A stretch of DNA of 33,300 bases from Gamsiella multidivaricata. Lineage: Eukaryota > Mortierellomycota > Mortierellomycetes > Mortierellales > Mortierellaceae. This document shows, in pieces, positions 21,670-33,300 of this stretch (positions are counted from its first letter, which is position 1; each line of letters begins with the position of its first letter). The position numbers and the translations under genes were made by a program. A model generated the notes under the pieces. That model was not told the origin of the DNA and made no database searches. It saw only the letters and a program-made list of their open reading frames with translations. The stretch spans positions 1 to 33,300 of the forward strand of contig NW_026251861.1 in assembly GCF_025024155.1 (NCBI RefSeq), written 5' to 3'.

Positions 21670-24600
21670 CTAGGAAGCGGTGGGCGCTGACTCTGCTGAG
21701 ATCATAGTCCGCCTCTGGTTCGCTATATACCGCGCCTTGAGCTTCGCTACGATCCCAGTCTGCCGAGCCTGCTTGGACAGTTTCCTGGCAATCTTTAGCA
21801 ACCGCTCATCATCCTGTATGTCCATCTTTGCGTTCAACATCTCCATCGTTCTCTCAAAGTTATTCTGGACCAACTCCACTAGGGGAAATAACAATAATGA
21901 AGCGTTAAACGATGACAGGATAGGGACGGGCCCATGGAGAAACATAGGCTTCATTCACCTGCGAGGACCACTTACATTCATGATACTTCAAAAGGGCAAG
22001 AGCCATGAAATATAGCCAGTCAAATCCTTCCAGGAAGAGAGTGTCCCATATCCGCAACAAGGTGCGATAAGGCACGACTCCCGCAGAATAGAGGGTGATG
22101 TACCAGCGAGAGGCATAGCTAGGCGTCGCGATGCCCATTATTTCCTACGCACATTCAAATTTGAATACATTCCTGTCAATGACCTGAACACTCAATCCAC
22201 TGGGCATTCGTATTACAAATCCATTCCTTCATGGTCCATACCAAAGACTCAAAAACCTTGGGTGCGTATATTTTGGTTAATTCCTCCTGGATGAAGAATG
22301 CTTCAAAAAGGGCTGGAAAGCCAGGGATGACCAAGTTGTTGATTTGATAACGATCAAATAACTGCGCCAGTAAAACAAACGTTTTCTATGTAGAGTCGTA
22401 ATGGGAAGGAGTAGATCCAATGAATTGTGTTAAAAAATATGGCTCTGTGAAGGCTCATCCTGCACTGGTAAATAGTCCATGGCCTGCACGTATGGACACG
22501 CACCTCCTCATTGAAAAATGTAAGCATTGTTGCCACGACGCTGGCCATCCCTTGGCAGTATCCAACGCGATGGTTGAAATTAGAGTACGCCTTCAGCACC
22601 TTGAACAGCGCACACTGTCTATTAAATAGGAGGCATAAGTTAGGAAACACTACGATCAGTAACAATACTGCCAACGGAAACCGGCTCAAATCCGCCACAA
22701 CAATTACCCTGGTCCATAACGCGTCCTGAACATGATGTGTCCATGCATCGTTCTATATACAGTGAAAATGAATATCAGTCGTCTATACGTAGGTAACCCA
22801 CAGTAACGCTTCAAAGGTCATATCATCGATATAACGTCACGCATACCGTGGGATATCAAGATCGATTTGCTCCTCCTCCGGCGATGAGATCTCCAGCATG
22901 TCCTGTAAGACAATTTTCCGATCCGAAGCAGAATGATTAACATGGTGCCATCCACCGAAAATATCATGTTCGGTGAGCGTAATTTCCTAGCGCCGGATTG
23001 ATTAACGTTACATGGTATATTTGGCGTATGTTAGGTTCAAAGCCTACAGATCGCTTTGTGATGAGATAACTCCTATAAAGTCAACATGTCATTGATGTTA
23101 AAACCGGCCCCCTTGATTCAGCATATGAAAAGATGTGTCGCATTGGCTCAACTTACCATGCGGCTGCCCTCCAACAATCCGGGATGCCCTTGTACACCCT
23201 TTTTATAAACTATGGTTTTGACAATGAAAATAGAATGAGTTGAGCCGTGAGACATGAATGAATATCATCTAGAGAAGCGGAATACCAATTGCTGTGAGCA
23301 AGTATATACCTTTGGATGGTTGGCAAAGGAGTATTCAGTTTCCTTTGCTTCCGAGGTATACTGTTTCGCCATCCTCGCCCACTTTAAACTGCGCTCCTGC
23401 TCTTTTTCAATCATCTTTGCCTGGTGTCTATGTTTTAAATATAGTCCCGGATCGAGCAATACAATTAATGGTCAAAAGTCGTCAAAGCGCTCAGCGCCCC
23501 ACAACGGATAGAGTTTTGTGGGCCTCATTCCTCAATTCTCATTTGCAAGTGACGATCCACGCGTGAACCTACTTGATACCATTTACGACCCGCACGGACT
23601 TCCGCGACGAGGACGGAGTTGACGACTTCGCGCTGCTCTTGTCCGCTTGCGGCGTTCGACCCTCTTCAACCAAGAACCCATATCTGTATCATATCAGCAT
23701 TAGAGAAGGCCAGCGTGGTTAGCATGATCGGCATGGTCAGCATGGTCAGCATTGGGCAGAGCACGGTACCCTGGTTGGTTTGTTTGAGTTACATTAAATT
23801 GACACATCAACAAAATGAGCATTTCAAAACGAGTGTTGAGCACCGCACCTGTCGACAAGGCTATATAGCTTTTCATCCATGGGCGAGGCCACTGGAGACT
23901 CTGCCTGATCCCGGTAGCTGCTGTTGTATGCTGCGCTGATGTCTCGTGGGATCGAGCTCATGGACCAGGCTGGCGAAAGCGTTCCTCCCTCCGCGGCCGT
24001 GGCCGCGGGCCTCGTCCCTACACTGAGGATCATGCTCGACTCCGCGATCCTGCGTCGCCCGGTCGATGTAGAAGAGGACGTGGAGGTAGGTGGCGATTTG
24101 GTATGGCGGACAGGAGAGGTCATGGACATGTCCCCGTCCACGTTGAGAATGCTGTTATGATCCAGAATCAAACTAGTTGTAGGGGTAGTTGCGGCGGAGG
24201 TCACATTGTCCTGGTCTTCGTTGTCACTGTCTTCTGTCCTCTGTCGATGTTGCAGCCGGTGTGGCTTCCTCCTGGGTGTATCAACATCCATCTCTGCAGC
24301 AGCAGAAACAGCAGGAGTATCATGCGTCTCATTGCAAACATAGGAGACTGGATCCTTCTGCCCTATTGATCCTTCGGCGACGGCTCTATCTGACACAGAT
24401 GTTGGTTGGGGCTCCACAGACTCCTTTAATGGCCGTATATCCAATTGCGGAACACCAAGTATAGTGGGGGCGACGGAAGTGCTGATTCTGTGTCTTTGGT
24501 TCCTCTCGTTCTCGAGGTGGCCATCGTTGATATTTGCTGTGTCGGTCCAACTGGTAGGGGCGGCAGAGTCTGTCTCGTGCGGACTTGGAGGGAGGGTAAA

Positions 24601-24768
24601 AGGAGATCCTGCCGAGGTGCCAGAGGACAGTGTGAAGAACGCAGAGGCTGGCGGTGATGAAGCCTTGAGATGGGGCGAGGATGCCTTCCTATCCATGAAT
24701 GGTCTAGTAGGCTGATGGGTCTCTGTCGTCTCCGTCGTCTCCGGCCCGGAGGAGGTGGTGGTGGTCAT
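21670..24768 (-). CDS. TBC-domain Rab GTPase-activating protein
   Basis: Eleven exons join in phase: 23849-24768, 23573-23683, 23310-23427, 23157-23209, 23048-23072, 22847-22902, 22708-22752, 22504-22618, 22242-22385, 21976-22144 and 21670-21878, giving 654 residues. TBC proteins speed GTP hydrolysis by Rab GTPases in membrane traffic. Residues 1-306 are a disordered Ser/Thr/Pro-rich region. The TBC domain starts at FIKRVYKGIPDCWRAAAW (384-401). It carries the dual-finger residues, Arg in IDLDIPR (R428) and Gln in GYCQGM (Q465), then NLVIPGFPALFEAFF and TLLRIWDTLFLEGFDWLYFM. A charged helical tail ends the protein. Exons of 25, 45, 53 and 56 nt make prediction hard. The start is uncertain: an in-frame ATG at 24873 would add 35 Leu-rich residues. 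Exon 22847-22902 may instead begin at 22986. Confidence 0.85.
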
Positions 24769-25730
24769 GAACACGTCCGTGGCAGCAAGCGATGGATAGA
24801 GGGCGGAGGAAGGGAGGAAGGGAAGAGAGAGAGAGAGAAGGAAGGAGGGCAGAGGGGCGAGAAGACGGGTCAATTGACAATATTGGGAGGAAGAAGGATG
24901 GGAGGCGGCGAGAGCTGTTGGAAGGTGGAATAGAAACCAGTCTGCGTGCTCGTCCTTGTCCTTGTCCTTGTCCTTGTCCTTGTCCTTGTCCTTGTCCTTG
25001 TCCTTGTCCTCGTCCTGGTCCTGGTCCTAGTCCTTGCACCCAGTCGACAGATTGCGCATTCGGTGAGAACAGGAGGAGAGAATGAGGGCGATCGAGATGA
25101 AGTGGATGCGCAGGAGTGCGTTGGTCTGGATTGTAATATCTTAGAAAGCGAACCAAGGCAAGAGAGTGAGAGAGAGGTTGGGGTGGAGAAGAGCACACCC
25201 CGGGGCTGCGGTTTTGTTGATCGAACAACGGCTTGGCCCGCACCTCCACCACGAGCTGAGCCAATTGACCCACAAGCCAAGCACAGGGCTGTGGACTGAC
25301 TGGGGTGCTTCATTGCCATCCATCTCTACGCCGCTGTGTGTCCTCCTTTTTTATGAAAAAAGGTACCAGTGCATACAAAAAGTGTGTGGGGTTGGAATGT
25401 GATGTATATTCGTATCCTTACGCAACACTCGCTGTAAAATGTATATAGTTACCACGTATGGTGCACCTTCGATTAGCTGCCTGACCAGGAGGGCGTCGTT
25501 CATGCTGCCAAGTTCTACAATGGAACAAAACAAGCACCAAGGAGGGTTGTACAGGCTAGAAGATCAGGAACAAAGCGAGGACTGCAAGGGACCTTTTTTT
25601 AATGCATTAACACCCATAGAGCATTCTTCAATTGCATTGCCATGGTCAAAACAGCCCCTCATTGCAAAAATGCCCTCGTTTAGATAGTTGTGTATTTTAC
25701 AGGGATTCGTGTCATATAAAAGAGTCTAGC
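24769..25730. other. Intergenic, TBC promoter and KGD1 3' side
   Basis: This 962-bp region lies between two minus-strand genes. It holds the TBC promoter and leader (pyrimidine-rich on the minus strand, about 24790-24890), the GTCCTT microsatellite, and the KGD1 3' flank. A 189-codon minus-strand open frame rich in Gly-Gln-Gly is generated by the repeat. Confidence 0.55.
24952..25036 (+). repeat. GTCCTT hexanucleotide microsatellite, about 14 copies
   Basis: Roughly 10 perfect GTCCTT copies are followed by diverged ones (GTCCTC, GTCCTG, GTCCTG, GTCCTA, GTCCTT). The array lies about 185-270 bp upstream of the TBC start codon. Confidence 0.9.
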
Positions 25731-28700
25731 TTAGAAGACGGGGACTCCTCCGACGACATCAGAAGGCTTTCTGACCTCGCCAATCAGAGCATCGGACAAA
25801 AATGCGTACTCCTCCACCAAATGGACCTTCTTGTTACCGGCCGCAACCGAGGCAGAAGGCTCACGGCCAGCATAACGCACCTCCTTGCCGGCATGGTTAG
25901 CGGTCTCGCGAAGCGAGGTGCGGATGCGAGGAGCAACATGGGCCCACGCACCCATGTTCAAGGGCTCCTCCTGGCACCAGACAATCTCGGCATTCGGATA
26001 CTTGTCAGAGTACTCCTTGATCCTGTCATAGGGGAATGGATTCAACTGTTCAACACGCGAGATCACAACGTCGTTAATCTTGTTCTGCTCACGAGCCTTC
26101 ACCAGGGCATAGTAGACCTGGCCAGAACAGAAGATGTGCTTGGTAATCTTGTCGGCACTGACGAGCTTCTCCTCGTCAACCTCAGGGATGAAGCGCTGGA
26201 ATTGCGTATCGCCAGACATCTCATCCAAGGTCGAGCGCGCCATAGGATGACGCAACAGCAGCTTGGAGTTGAACACAATCAGAGGCTTGCGGTAGTCGCG
26301 GTGGATTTGACGACGAAGGGCGTGGAAGTAGTTGGCAGGAGTTGAGCAGTACACGACCTGCATGTTGCAGTCCTGATGCTGGCGAGAAAGCTTCTCCTCC
26401 GATGGATAGTAGTCGGGATGGTCATCACACATCTGGAGGTAACGTTCAATACGGGCGCTCGAGTGCTCAGGACCCTGTCCATCGTATCCGTGTGGCAAGA
26501 GCATGGTCAATCCTGTGCGCTGAAGCCACTTCTTCTCTCCAGAGGCGATGAATTGATCAATGATACACTGCGCGTTATTGGCAAAATCTCCAAACTGAGC
26601 CTCCCATAAAATGAGCGAGTTGGGATTGACAAGCGAGTAGCCGAGCTCGAACCCAAGAGCACCATATTCGGAGAGCGAAGAGTTGTTGATCGAGAATGCC
26701 GCCTGGCCATGGCCCAAGTTCTTCAGAGGAACATGAAGGGTGTCAGTCTCCTGATCGTGGAGCACAGCGTGACGCTGCGAGAAGGTACCACGTTCAACAT
26801 CCTGACCGGCCAAGCGGACGTGCTTGCCCTCGGAGAGCAAGGTGCCGAAAGCTAGGCCTTCAGCAGTGGCCCAGTCAATGTTGGATCCGGTCTCGATGGT
26901 TTTGGCACGCGTCTTCATGATACGGGCCAAATTGGGGTGGATCTTGAAGCCTGGTGGGTAGGAGCTGATTTTGTTTCCGATGTGCTTCAAGGTCTCGATG
27001 GCCGCACCGGTGGGGAAAGTGGGCAGGATCTCGGTCGCTAGCTCGGCAGGCGACTTGAATCCAGGCCACGAGCTGGTCATCCACTCCTTAATCTCGACCC
27101 TATAGTCCTTGCTCTTGGCATAGTTCTCCTCAAGGATGTTCCAGACGCGCGTCTTCATGCTCTCGATCTCCTCGGTTTTAAAACTACCTTCCTTGACGAG
27201 CTGGTCAATGTACTTTTCCAAGGCGGTGGTCTGTCGTTCAATTGCCTTGTACATGATGGGCTGAGTGAAGCTGGGCTGATCAGTCTCGTTGTGTCCATGA
27301 CGCCTGTAGCAGACAAGATCGATCACAACGTCAGTGTGGAATTCCTTGCGCCAGTCGGCAGCCAGCTGGTGGACGTAGTTGACGGCCTCGACGTCATCAG
27401 CATTGACATGGAAGATGGGGGCATTGATGGACTTGGCAATGTCGGTACAGTAGGCAGTCGAGCGAGCAAAGCGAGGGTCAGTCGTGAAACCAATTTGGTT
27501 GTTGACGACAATGTGAATGGTCCCTCCAGTCGAGTACGCAGGCAAGTCCATGAATCCAAGGGTCTCGTAAACAATGCCCTGTCCAGCAAAGGCTGCATCA
27601 CCGTGCAAGAGAACTGCAAGCGAGCGAGTCCTCTCCTTGTCGTCCGTGTAATGCTGGATAGCGTGGGTCTTTCCAAGGACGACGCCATCTTCAGCCTCCA
27701 AATGCGAAGGGTTTGCCACCAAAGACAGCTGGACAGGTTTGCCGGAGGGCGTGGGGCGTTCATAATTCATTCCCAAGTGGTACTTGACATCCCCAGAGAA
27801 GCCATCCTGGGCAGAGTTACCACTGAACTCTGAGAAGATGGACTCGTGTGGCTTGCGGACGACATTCGACAAGACGTTGAGACGACCGCGATGGGGCATT
27901 CCCATGACAATGGACTCGACGCCATGCTCGACCGATCGATCGATCTACCAGGAAATACGTGAATAGGATCGGTTAACCAAAGAAAGCGTTGTGCTGTAAA
28001 AGGCGATGTAGAAAAGGGATGCCATAAAAGGAACGACGTAAAGTTTTCGTGAAGCTCTCCATGCACGCTCCACGACAACCTTGTCATATCAGTAAATTTT
28101 GATAGAAGAGACGCGACCTGACGACTTACCAAAGCCTTCATTCCAGGAATCAGACTCTCGCCTCCCTCAAGGCCGAAGCGCTTCTCGCTGGGGTACTTGG
28201 ACGCGACAAAGCGTTCGAATGAATCGGACCAAATCATACGGTCGAGGATCATGGCTTTCTCCTCGATCGAGTACTTGTAAGGTCGGGGAACCTCGATGCG
28301 CTGTCGGATCCAGTCGCAGCGTTCCCTGTCGGGGATGTGAATGTACTCGATACCGATGGACCCACCTAGAGAGGAGGATATGTCAATGCGCAATATTCCA
28401 AAAAGATAGGAAAAACGGCAATACCGAAGAGCCAAGGAAAAATAAATTAGAGATCCGACGCTTGCTGATGCGCGTCCCTGAGATTTTGAGGAGACGAAAC
28501 CAAGTGGATGCCACTTGATTGCTCTATTGAGGACAGCCGGGATGGATAGGACTGAAAGAGAAAGAAGAGGCTCTCCTCCCCCCGGCATCGACAACCCTTG
28601 CGCATGGTGCTTCCATCCTCGCTGCCAGTTTATGTTGCTAATATTGCTTGCGTCGTTGGATTACTGCAATATGTTTGTGAAAAGTGTGCCAATAGTGCCC

Positions 28701-29562
28701 ATGTGTATCCGTGGTCTACTCCGGAAGTGCCGCGGATGGAGGGATGATCATCCATCCCTTGTGCGCTCCTTTCGTCATGCAGAATACTTCTGCAATAGGA
28801 TCTCATCTGAATCAGCACTAAAACCCAATTTCTCAAAAAACAGCGCATGGGAACAATTTCATATTCGATTGCTCTCTTCCCCACACAAATACTTTTACGA
28901 AACTTACAGTAGATAGCTTCCAAGTGACGAACGATCTCACGCAGGGTCTGCTTGCTACCGGTGTCAAGGAAACCTGGAAGGATACCGGGGCCAAGACTGA
29001 AGGTGCGATCAAGGTCTTTTTCAGAGAAGCCGTAATGGGTCAGGTCTACTTCACGGGGGGAGAGGCCACCCACATTGGCCGCGCTAATTCCGAGAGGATC
29101 CAGACGGGCAATATGGTGACCACGGGCTTGGTAGGCGCGGACCAGGAGCTGGACCTTCAAGTGATCGATAACGTCCGAGGATCCGACTTGGGAGCCAGGG
29201 ACAAGGGACGGAACACCGCCGCTGGGTGGGATGGTAGGGGCAGCCTGGAAAGATTGTGACGACGACATTCCATGGGACTGATTCCTGAAGTAGATCTGCC
29301 AGGAGAGGTGAACGGAGGTGGGGTCCTTGAGCCAGGCATTATACATCTCTTCCACATAGCTGGCGGAGTTGCCCTGCAAGAAGGCGTCCTTGGCAGCAGG
29401 CAGGTCATCCTTGGCAGCAGTGCCCGAGGAAGCCTTACGAATGGCCATGAGCGTCGCGACTGGGGCAGTCGTGCGAGCTAAGGCAGAGCGCATTAGTTGG
29501 GCGGAGTAGCGCGCCATGGGGTTGGCGGCTGTGCGGGCGAGGGAACTGAGAGGGAACGGCAT
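25731..29562 (-). CDS. KGD1: 2-oxoglutarate dehydrogenase E1, mitochondrial
   Basis: Three exons (28908-29562, 28130-28365, 25731-27944) encode 1034 residues (yeast Kgd1 has 1014). This thiamine-diphosphate enzyme decarboxylates 2-oxoglutarate in the TCA cycle as E1 of the OGDH complex. The first 45 residues are rich in Ala, Arg and Ser without acidic residues, a mitochondrial presequence ([20 protein letters not shown]). An E1 N-terminal segment follows ([20 protein letters not shown]). The core has [26 protein letters not shown], the ThDP/Mg site [13 protein letters not shown] with [25 protein letters not shown], and [14 protein letters not shown] plus [17 protein letters not shown] in the C-terminal half. 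Intron 1 is long (542 nt) and contains no recognisable gene. It is divergent from SAC1. Confidence 0.97.
28366..28907 (-). other. Long first intron of KGD1
   Basis: The 542-nt intron runs from GTAAGT after CTAC-T to CTCTAG before GTGGG on the minus strand and splits a Cys codon (T|GT). Open frames continue into it from exon 1 on the minus strand, but they lose OGDH similarity at the donor. I see nothing else in it. Confidence 0.8.
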
Positions 29563-30749
29563 GGCAGGTTGCTATATATGCGTGTGTGAAGTCCAAAATG
29601 AGGTGTTCAAGAAAGATTGTAGGGGCTGCGTATGGCTATGGCAATAGGGGCATTGAAGTTAAGTGTGCAAGAGCAGGGCAACGGTTGCGCGTGTGGAAGG
29701 CGTCTGATATGTACTTGTTTTCAATCCTGCGTTTCTGTGGAAAGAAAGGCGAGAGGAGTGGATACGAAAACAAAAAGAGAAGAGAGAGTGGGGAGAAGGG
29801 AGTTGTTGGGATAAGGAGCAGGAGCCCATAGGCCTTTTTATATCGCTTTCTAAAAAAAGGGCCGACAACGAGCAAAGGCCATTGCCAAAAGGAGTGAACC
29901 CGAGTGTGGAGAAAGCCGAGTACATATATATGGCGGAACTCAAAAAGTTTCGCCGCATGGCAGTCATCCTCAACGCTAACCAGCCTGCCGCGTCGCAACC
30001 ACACAAAAAAAGAAGAGAAGCGCAAGAGAAGGTGCCTCCAGGGAGGCAGGGTCCATGCCTGTCCATCAGTGCTGCTTTGCATGCCTTCTCGGTGTGACGT
30101 GAGTGCTTTAACAGCTTATCACATGCACTCAGATCGTCACTGTTGTTTGTGTGCTTGTTATCCAAGGCGGTTGCAGCAGGATCTATATTCAAGGAGTGCT
30201 GGTGTATAATGAGGCATTGCTCAATTTTTGGCTGCTTCACTCGGTATATTTTTATCGACTCGGTCACTTTAAGAAATGAGATCTCGCAACAGCTCAGGCA
30301 ATTCAGAATAGAGCAGCCCGGTGTTCATAGAACGAACAGGTCTCCACGGACATACTGGCCTGCTCGTTGATCATGAGAGAACTCCCCTTATGTGTGCCGA
30401 TCACCTGCGACAGAATGAACGCCCCCGTTCCTGAAATGTCGAGTACGTACCTGTAGACCATGTAGCTATTCTCATACGATTGAAGCCCTCACACATGGCT
30501 CAGTTGACTCTGCTGCTCCAGCACAGGAACACGATGTGAAAGTAGAGCGGTGCATGGTCATTATTAAATAGAGGAAGGGCTCTCAAAGGTGCTGTCCGAA
30601 CGCGCGCACTGGACAATGCCTTTTAATAAAATCTTCATATGGGTCTTCGTTTTCTCTTTCTTCAGTACAAAAACCTCATCACACTCTCTTTTCATCTTTC
30701 TTTTTACTTCTCATCACTTCACTCAATCCTTGTTTAACACCACAAAGCC
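29563..30749. other. Divergent intergenic region KGD1 / SAC1
   Basis: This 1.19-kb region holds the promoters of KGD1 (-) and SAC1 (+). The KGD1 side (29740-29820) is pyrimidine-rich on the minus strand. The SAC1 side has a TATTAAATA element near 30561 and a CT-rich leader (about 30650-30745). A 202-codon minus-strand open frame at 29659-30267 lacks any recognisable domain and covers the KGD1 leader, so I do not call it a gene. Confidence 0.55.
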
Positions 30750-33300
30750 ATGGCCATTCACACCGCACTCAAGCTGTAAGTCGATGGGCTGGCATTTTTT
30801 TTTTTTATATTTTTTTTGCAGAGGCACCACCCGACCGGCACACTTCAGCTAACCTAACCCCATCAAAACGTCTCTCTTTACCTTCACCTTCCCGGCGCAT
30901 CTTTATCTCAGTCATACGAGCGTCGACACATTCACTCTGGAGCCCGTCCACAGCGATGGTTCGGCGGCATCAGAGAATGTAGTCATCCAGCGCAGCACAG
31001 GCGAAGCCCGATTGAACTGTAATACTCGAATTGCACACCTCATGCAACTTTTGTGAATCTGATCAACAGCACCGTCTGACTGTTGCCACTCCCTCCACCA
31101 CCTGAATAGCACCCGCTACCAAGATTTCTTCCGATCAGGAAGCTATGAACATCTATGGTGTTATTGGCTTTATCCGTCTTTTGGCTGGTAAGCGATAGGA
31201 TCAATGACAAAAGATCACGCCTTCATAGCTGTTGATGGGAGGACAATGTGCTGATCAACTGAGCCCTGCCTATTGCCGATGTCTGCACTATATTTCTCAT
31301 AGGCGAGTACATGGTCGTTATTACCGAACGGACAAAGCTTGGTCGCATTGGCGAGCATGAGATCTACAAAGTCAAGGACTACAAGGTCCTCCCTCTTTCC
31401 CGTAATAACCATGCCTTGACCGAGGCCCAGGTACGTGCTAGGACATGTCTCTGCTGCAATGTTGACTGGGATCTACTGCTAATGGCGCTGATACGAGTAT
31501 CTTTACTGTCCTACTGAACCCCGATTGCATCCTTTGGCTTTGTTTCTAGGTTGGCGAAGAGGCCTCCTACCTCTCCTTGCTTCACGCTCACCTTCAGTCA
31601 GCACAGCTCCACTTCTCGTATGGATACGAAGTGACCCATACTCTTCAGCGCCAGTCAGAATTGAAGGATAACACTCAATCGATTTGGGAGCGGGTATATT
31701 CTTGCATTCCATTGGCGGTCTGGCGTTAAAGAGACCGTTGCTCGAACTGCTATCTAACATCTACATTAATGTCATTCCTTCTTGTAGGCCGACGAGAGAT
31801 TCTTCTGGAACAGACGACTTCAGACAAAGTTCATTGAACACTCTATCAACAACAAGGCTGAGGATGTAAGGCGTGAACGTTTATTTATGAATCGAGATCC
31901 ATAAAAAATGAATAATGATATCTAATACGTTTCAATTCAAATGTTGGGTTTGCTTCATTTAGCTAAGCAACTTCATCTTGCCTATTATTAATGGCTTCGC
32001 CGAGATCAAGACCACCGAAATCAACAAGAAGCCATTCACCTTTGCTCTCATCTCTCGCCGATCTCGCCATCGCGCTGGTACCCGCTACTTCTCTCGCGGT
32101 GTGGATGCTCAAGGAAACGTCTCCAACTTTAATGAGACAGAGCAGATCGTGATCGCGGATGCTGATCTTGACGGCACAGCCTCGACCCTGCCCGGCGGAC
32201 AGATTTTCCTGTCCCATGTTCAGACCCGTGGCTCCATCCCTATCTACTGGACTCAGATCAACAACATCAAGTACACTCCCAAGCTTCAAATCTTTGAGAA
32301 TCCCGAGACTGTAAATACAACTTGATTGAAGTGGTTGTCGTTGCTTGGAGTTATATCAAGATTCGCCACTATTCTTACTCACCTCAACCGCTTCGAATAT
32401 CACAGGAGAATTCATTCCGCAAGCATTTCGAGATCCAAAAGTCCTTCTATGGTCCCCAGCTCGTCATCAACTTGATTAACAAGAAGGGATACGAAGGACC
32501 TATGGGAGTGGCATTCCAGAAGCACATTGACGTCCTGAATGACCCAGACATCAAGTACCACCACTTTGATTTCCATCATGAGTGCAGCAAGATGAAGTGG
32601 CACCGTGTGTCCCTTTTGTTGGAGCACTTCCAGGAAGAACTCAACGCACAAGGGTATTGATATGCTTTTGATTTCTTTCATTTGACGCACGGAAGAACTC
32701 ACCTTCGACCCTATATGCTACCTGAGTTTTACTGACTTGACTCGTGTGTCAACTAACAGATACTTTAAGGCCGAGATCGGCAGGGACGGCCTCGAAAAGG
32801 TCTCCCAGAAGCAGAGCTCTGTAGTCCGCACCAATTGCATGGACTGCCTTGACAGAACCAACGTTGTTCAGTCTGTTGTTTCCCGCTGGGTGCTCAATCG
32901 TCAGCTGCGCGAGATCGGTATCTTGGGCGCGGATGAGCAGTTTGAGAAATTCCAGCATGTCGAACTCATGTTCCGCAATGGTAAGGATCATGGATGTGAT
33001 ACTTTTTTTAATGAACCGATCGTTTTCTGGAGCGACAGTATGTGTTGCTGTTTATCGACACTCTCTCTTATGTGTTTCCTTATCTTTGCATGCATTTTAT
33101 AGTCTGGGCTGACAACGCTGACGTTGTGAGCTGCGCATACTCTGGTACCGGCGCTCTTAAGACCGATTTTACCAGGTAGGGTTACTTGCGTTGGACACAT
33201 TTGATATGAGCTGGTTACAACACAAGGGATTCACCTTGCAAGGTTGGACTAATCGGACATCATTGTTGTGGATGATATAGAACTGGCAACCGCACTAAGG
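30750..33300 (+). CDS. SAC1: Phosphoinositide phosphatase Sac1, 5' part
   Basis: Eleven exons are visible: 30750-30775, 30912-31018, 31110-31187, 31303-31430, 31550-31693, 31788-31865, 31963-32310, 32406-32653, 32760-32980, 33103-33175 and 33281 to the edge, giving 490 codons. Sac1 is an ER/Golgi membrane enzyme that dephosphorylates mainly PI4P and controls its level at contact sites. The N-terminal Sac domain is clear: TFTLEPVHSDG, NIYGVIGFIRLLAGEYMVVI, LSNFILPIINGFAEI, RRSRHRAGTRYFSRGVD, GSIPIYWTQ. The catalytic CX5R motif is CMDCLDRT (C412 to R418), followed by VWADNADVVSCAYSGTGALK. The initial coding exon encodes only MAIHTALK plus two bases. The C-terminal part, with the two transmembrane helices expected in the family, lies beyond the window edge. 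Confidence 0.96.

Noticed and set aside
23030..23048. GGTTCAAAGCC, resembling a tRNA T-loop
   Set aside because: No matching acceptor, D or anticodon arms could be found around it, and it sits in an intron of the TBC gene.
24704..25319. Gly-Gln and Arg-Thr repeat proteins on the minus strand
   Set aside because: The repeats are produced by the GTCCTT microsatellite in different frames; there is no conserved sequence on either side.
29659..30267. 202-codon minus-strand open frame upstream of KGD1
   Set aside because: No recognisable domain, composition typical of translated leader sequence, and it overlaps the KGD1 promoter and 5' UTR.

Overview
This is nuclear DNA of a filamentous fungus. 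Genes are split by many short GT-AG introns (mostly 80-200 nt, often with CTAAC-type branch points), start codons follow long pyrimidine-rich leaders, and the products are eukaryotic: eisosome, peroxisomal, mitochondrial, ER and sterol proteins. The eisosome gene PIL1 argues for a fungus. An EBP-type sterol isomerase beside a fungal ERG6, and the style of the FAD monooxygenases, point to an early-diverging lineage; Mortierellomycota (Mortierella sensu lato) is my best guess, by inference from the proteins only.

Layout, left to right: the 5' part of a secreted Kre9/Knh1-like protein gene (-, runs off the left edge); PIL1 eisosome protein (-); a stand-alone SCP2 sterol-carrier domain protein with a possible peroxisomal signal (+); an acidic disordered protein whose start codon appears to be split by an intron (+); choline-phosphate cytidylyltransferase PCT1 (+); the mitochondrial complex I assembly ATPase IND1/NUBPL (-); a multi-pass membrane protein resembling DUF1746 proteins (+); EBP-type sterol delta8-delta7 isomerase (+) converging on ERG6 sterol 24-C-methyltransferase (-); a decayed FAD monooxygenase copy followed by its intact tandem paralogue (both +); a TBC-domain Rab GAP (-); 2-oxoglutarate dehydrogenase E1, KGD1 (-); and the 5' part of the phosphoinositide phosphatase gene SAC1 (+, runs off the right edge).

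Most genes were reassembled by hand from exons. Every junction was checked for GT-AG ends and reading phase, and the exon positions are in each entry. Membrane-lipid functions are common here: PIL1 (PI(4,5)P2-binding eisosome scaffold), SCP2, PCT1 (phosphatidylcholine), EBP and ERG6 (sterols) and SAC1 (PI4P). Only the EBP/ERG6 pair is close enough and in one pathway enough to suggest functional linkage. KGD1 and IND1 are mitochondrial.

The most notable points are the EBP-ERG6 pair, the split AT|G start codon, the partly deleted monooxygenase duplicate beside its intact parent, the 898-nt ERG6 intron hiding its N-terminal exon, an in-frame alternative acceptor inside the TBC domain, and several microsatellites in leaders and promoters. 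I saw no transposon, CRISPR array, tRNA or rRNA gene and no clearly novel multi-gene system.
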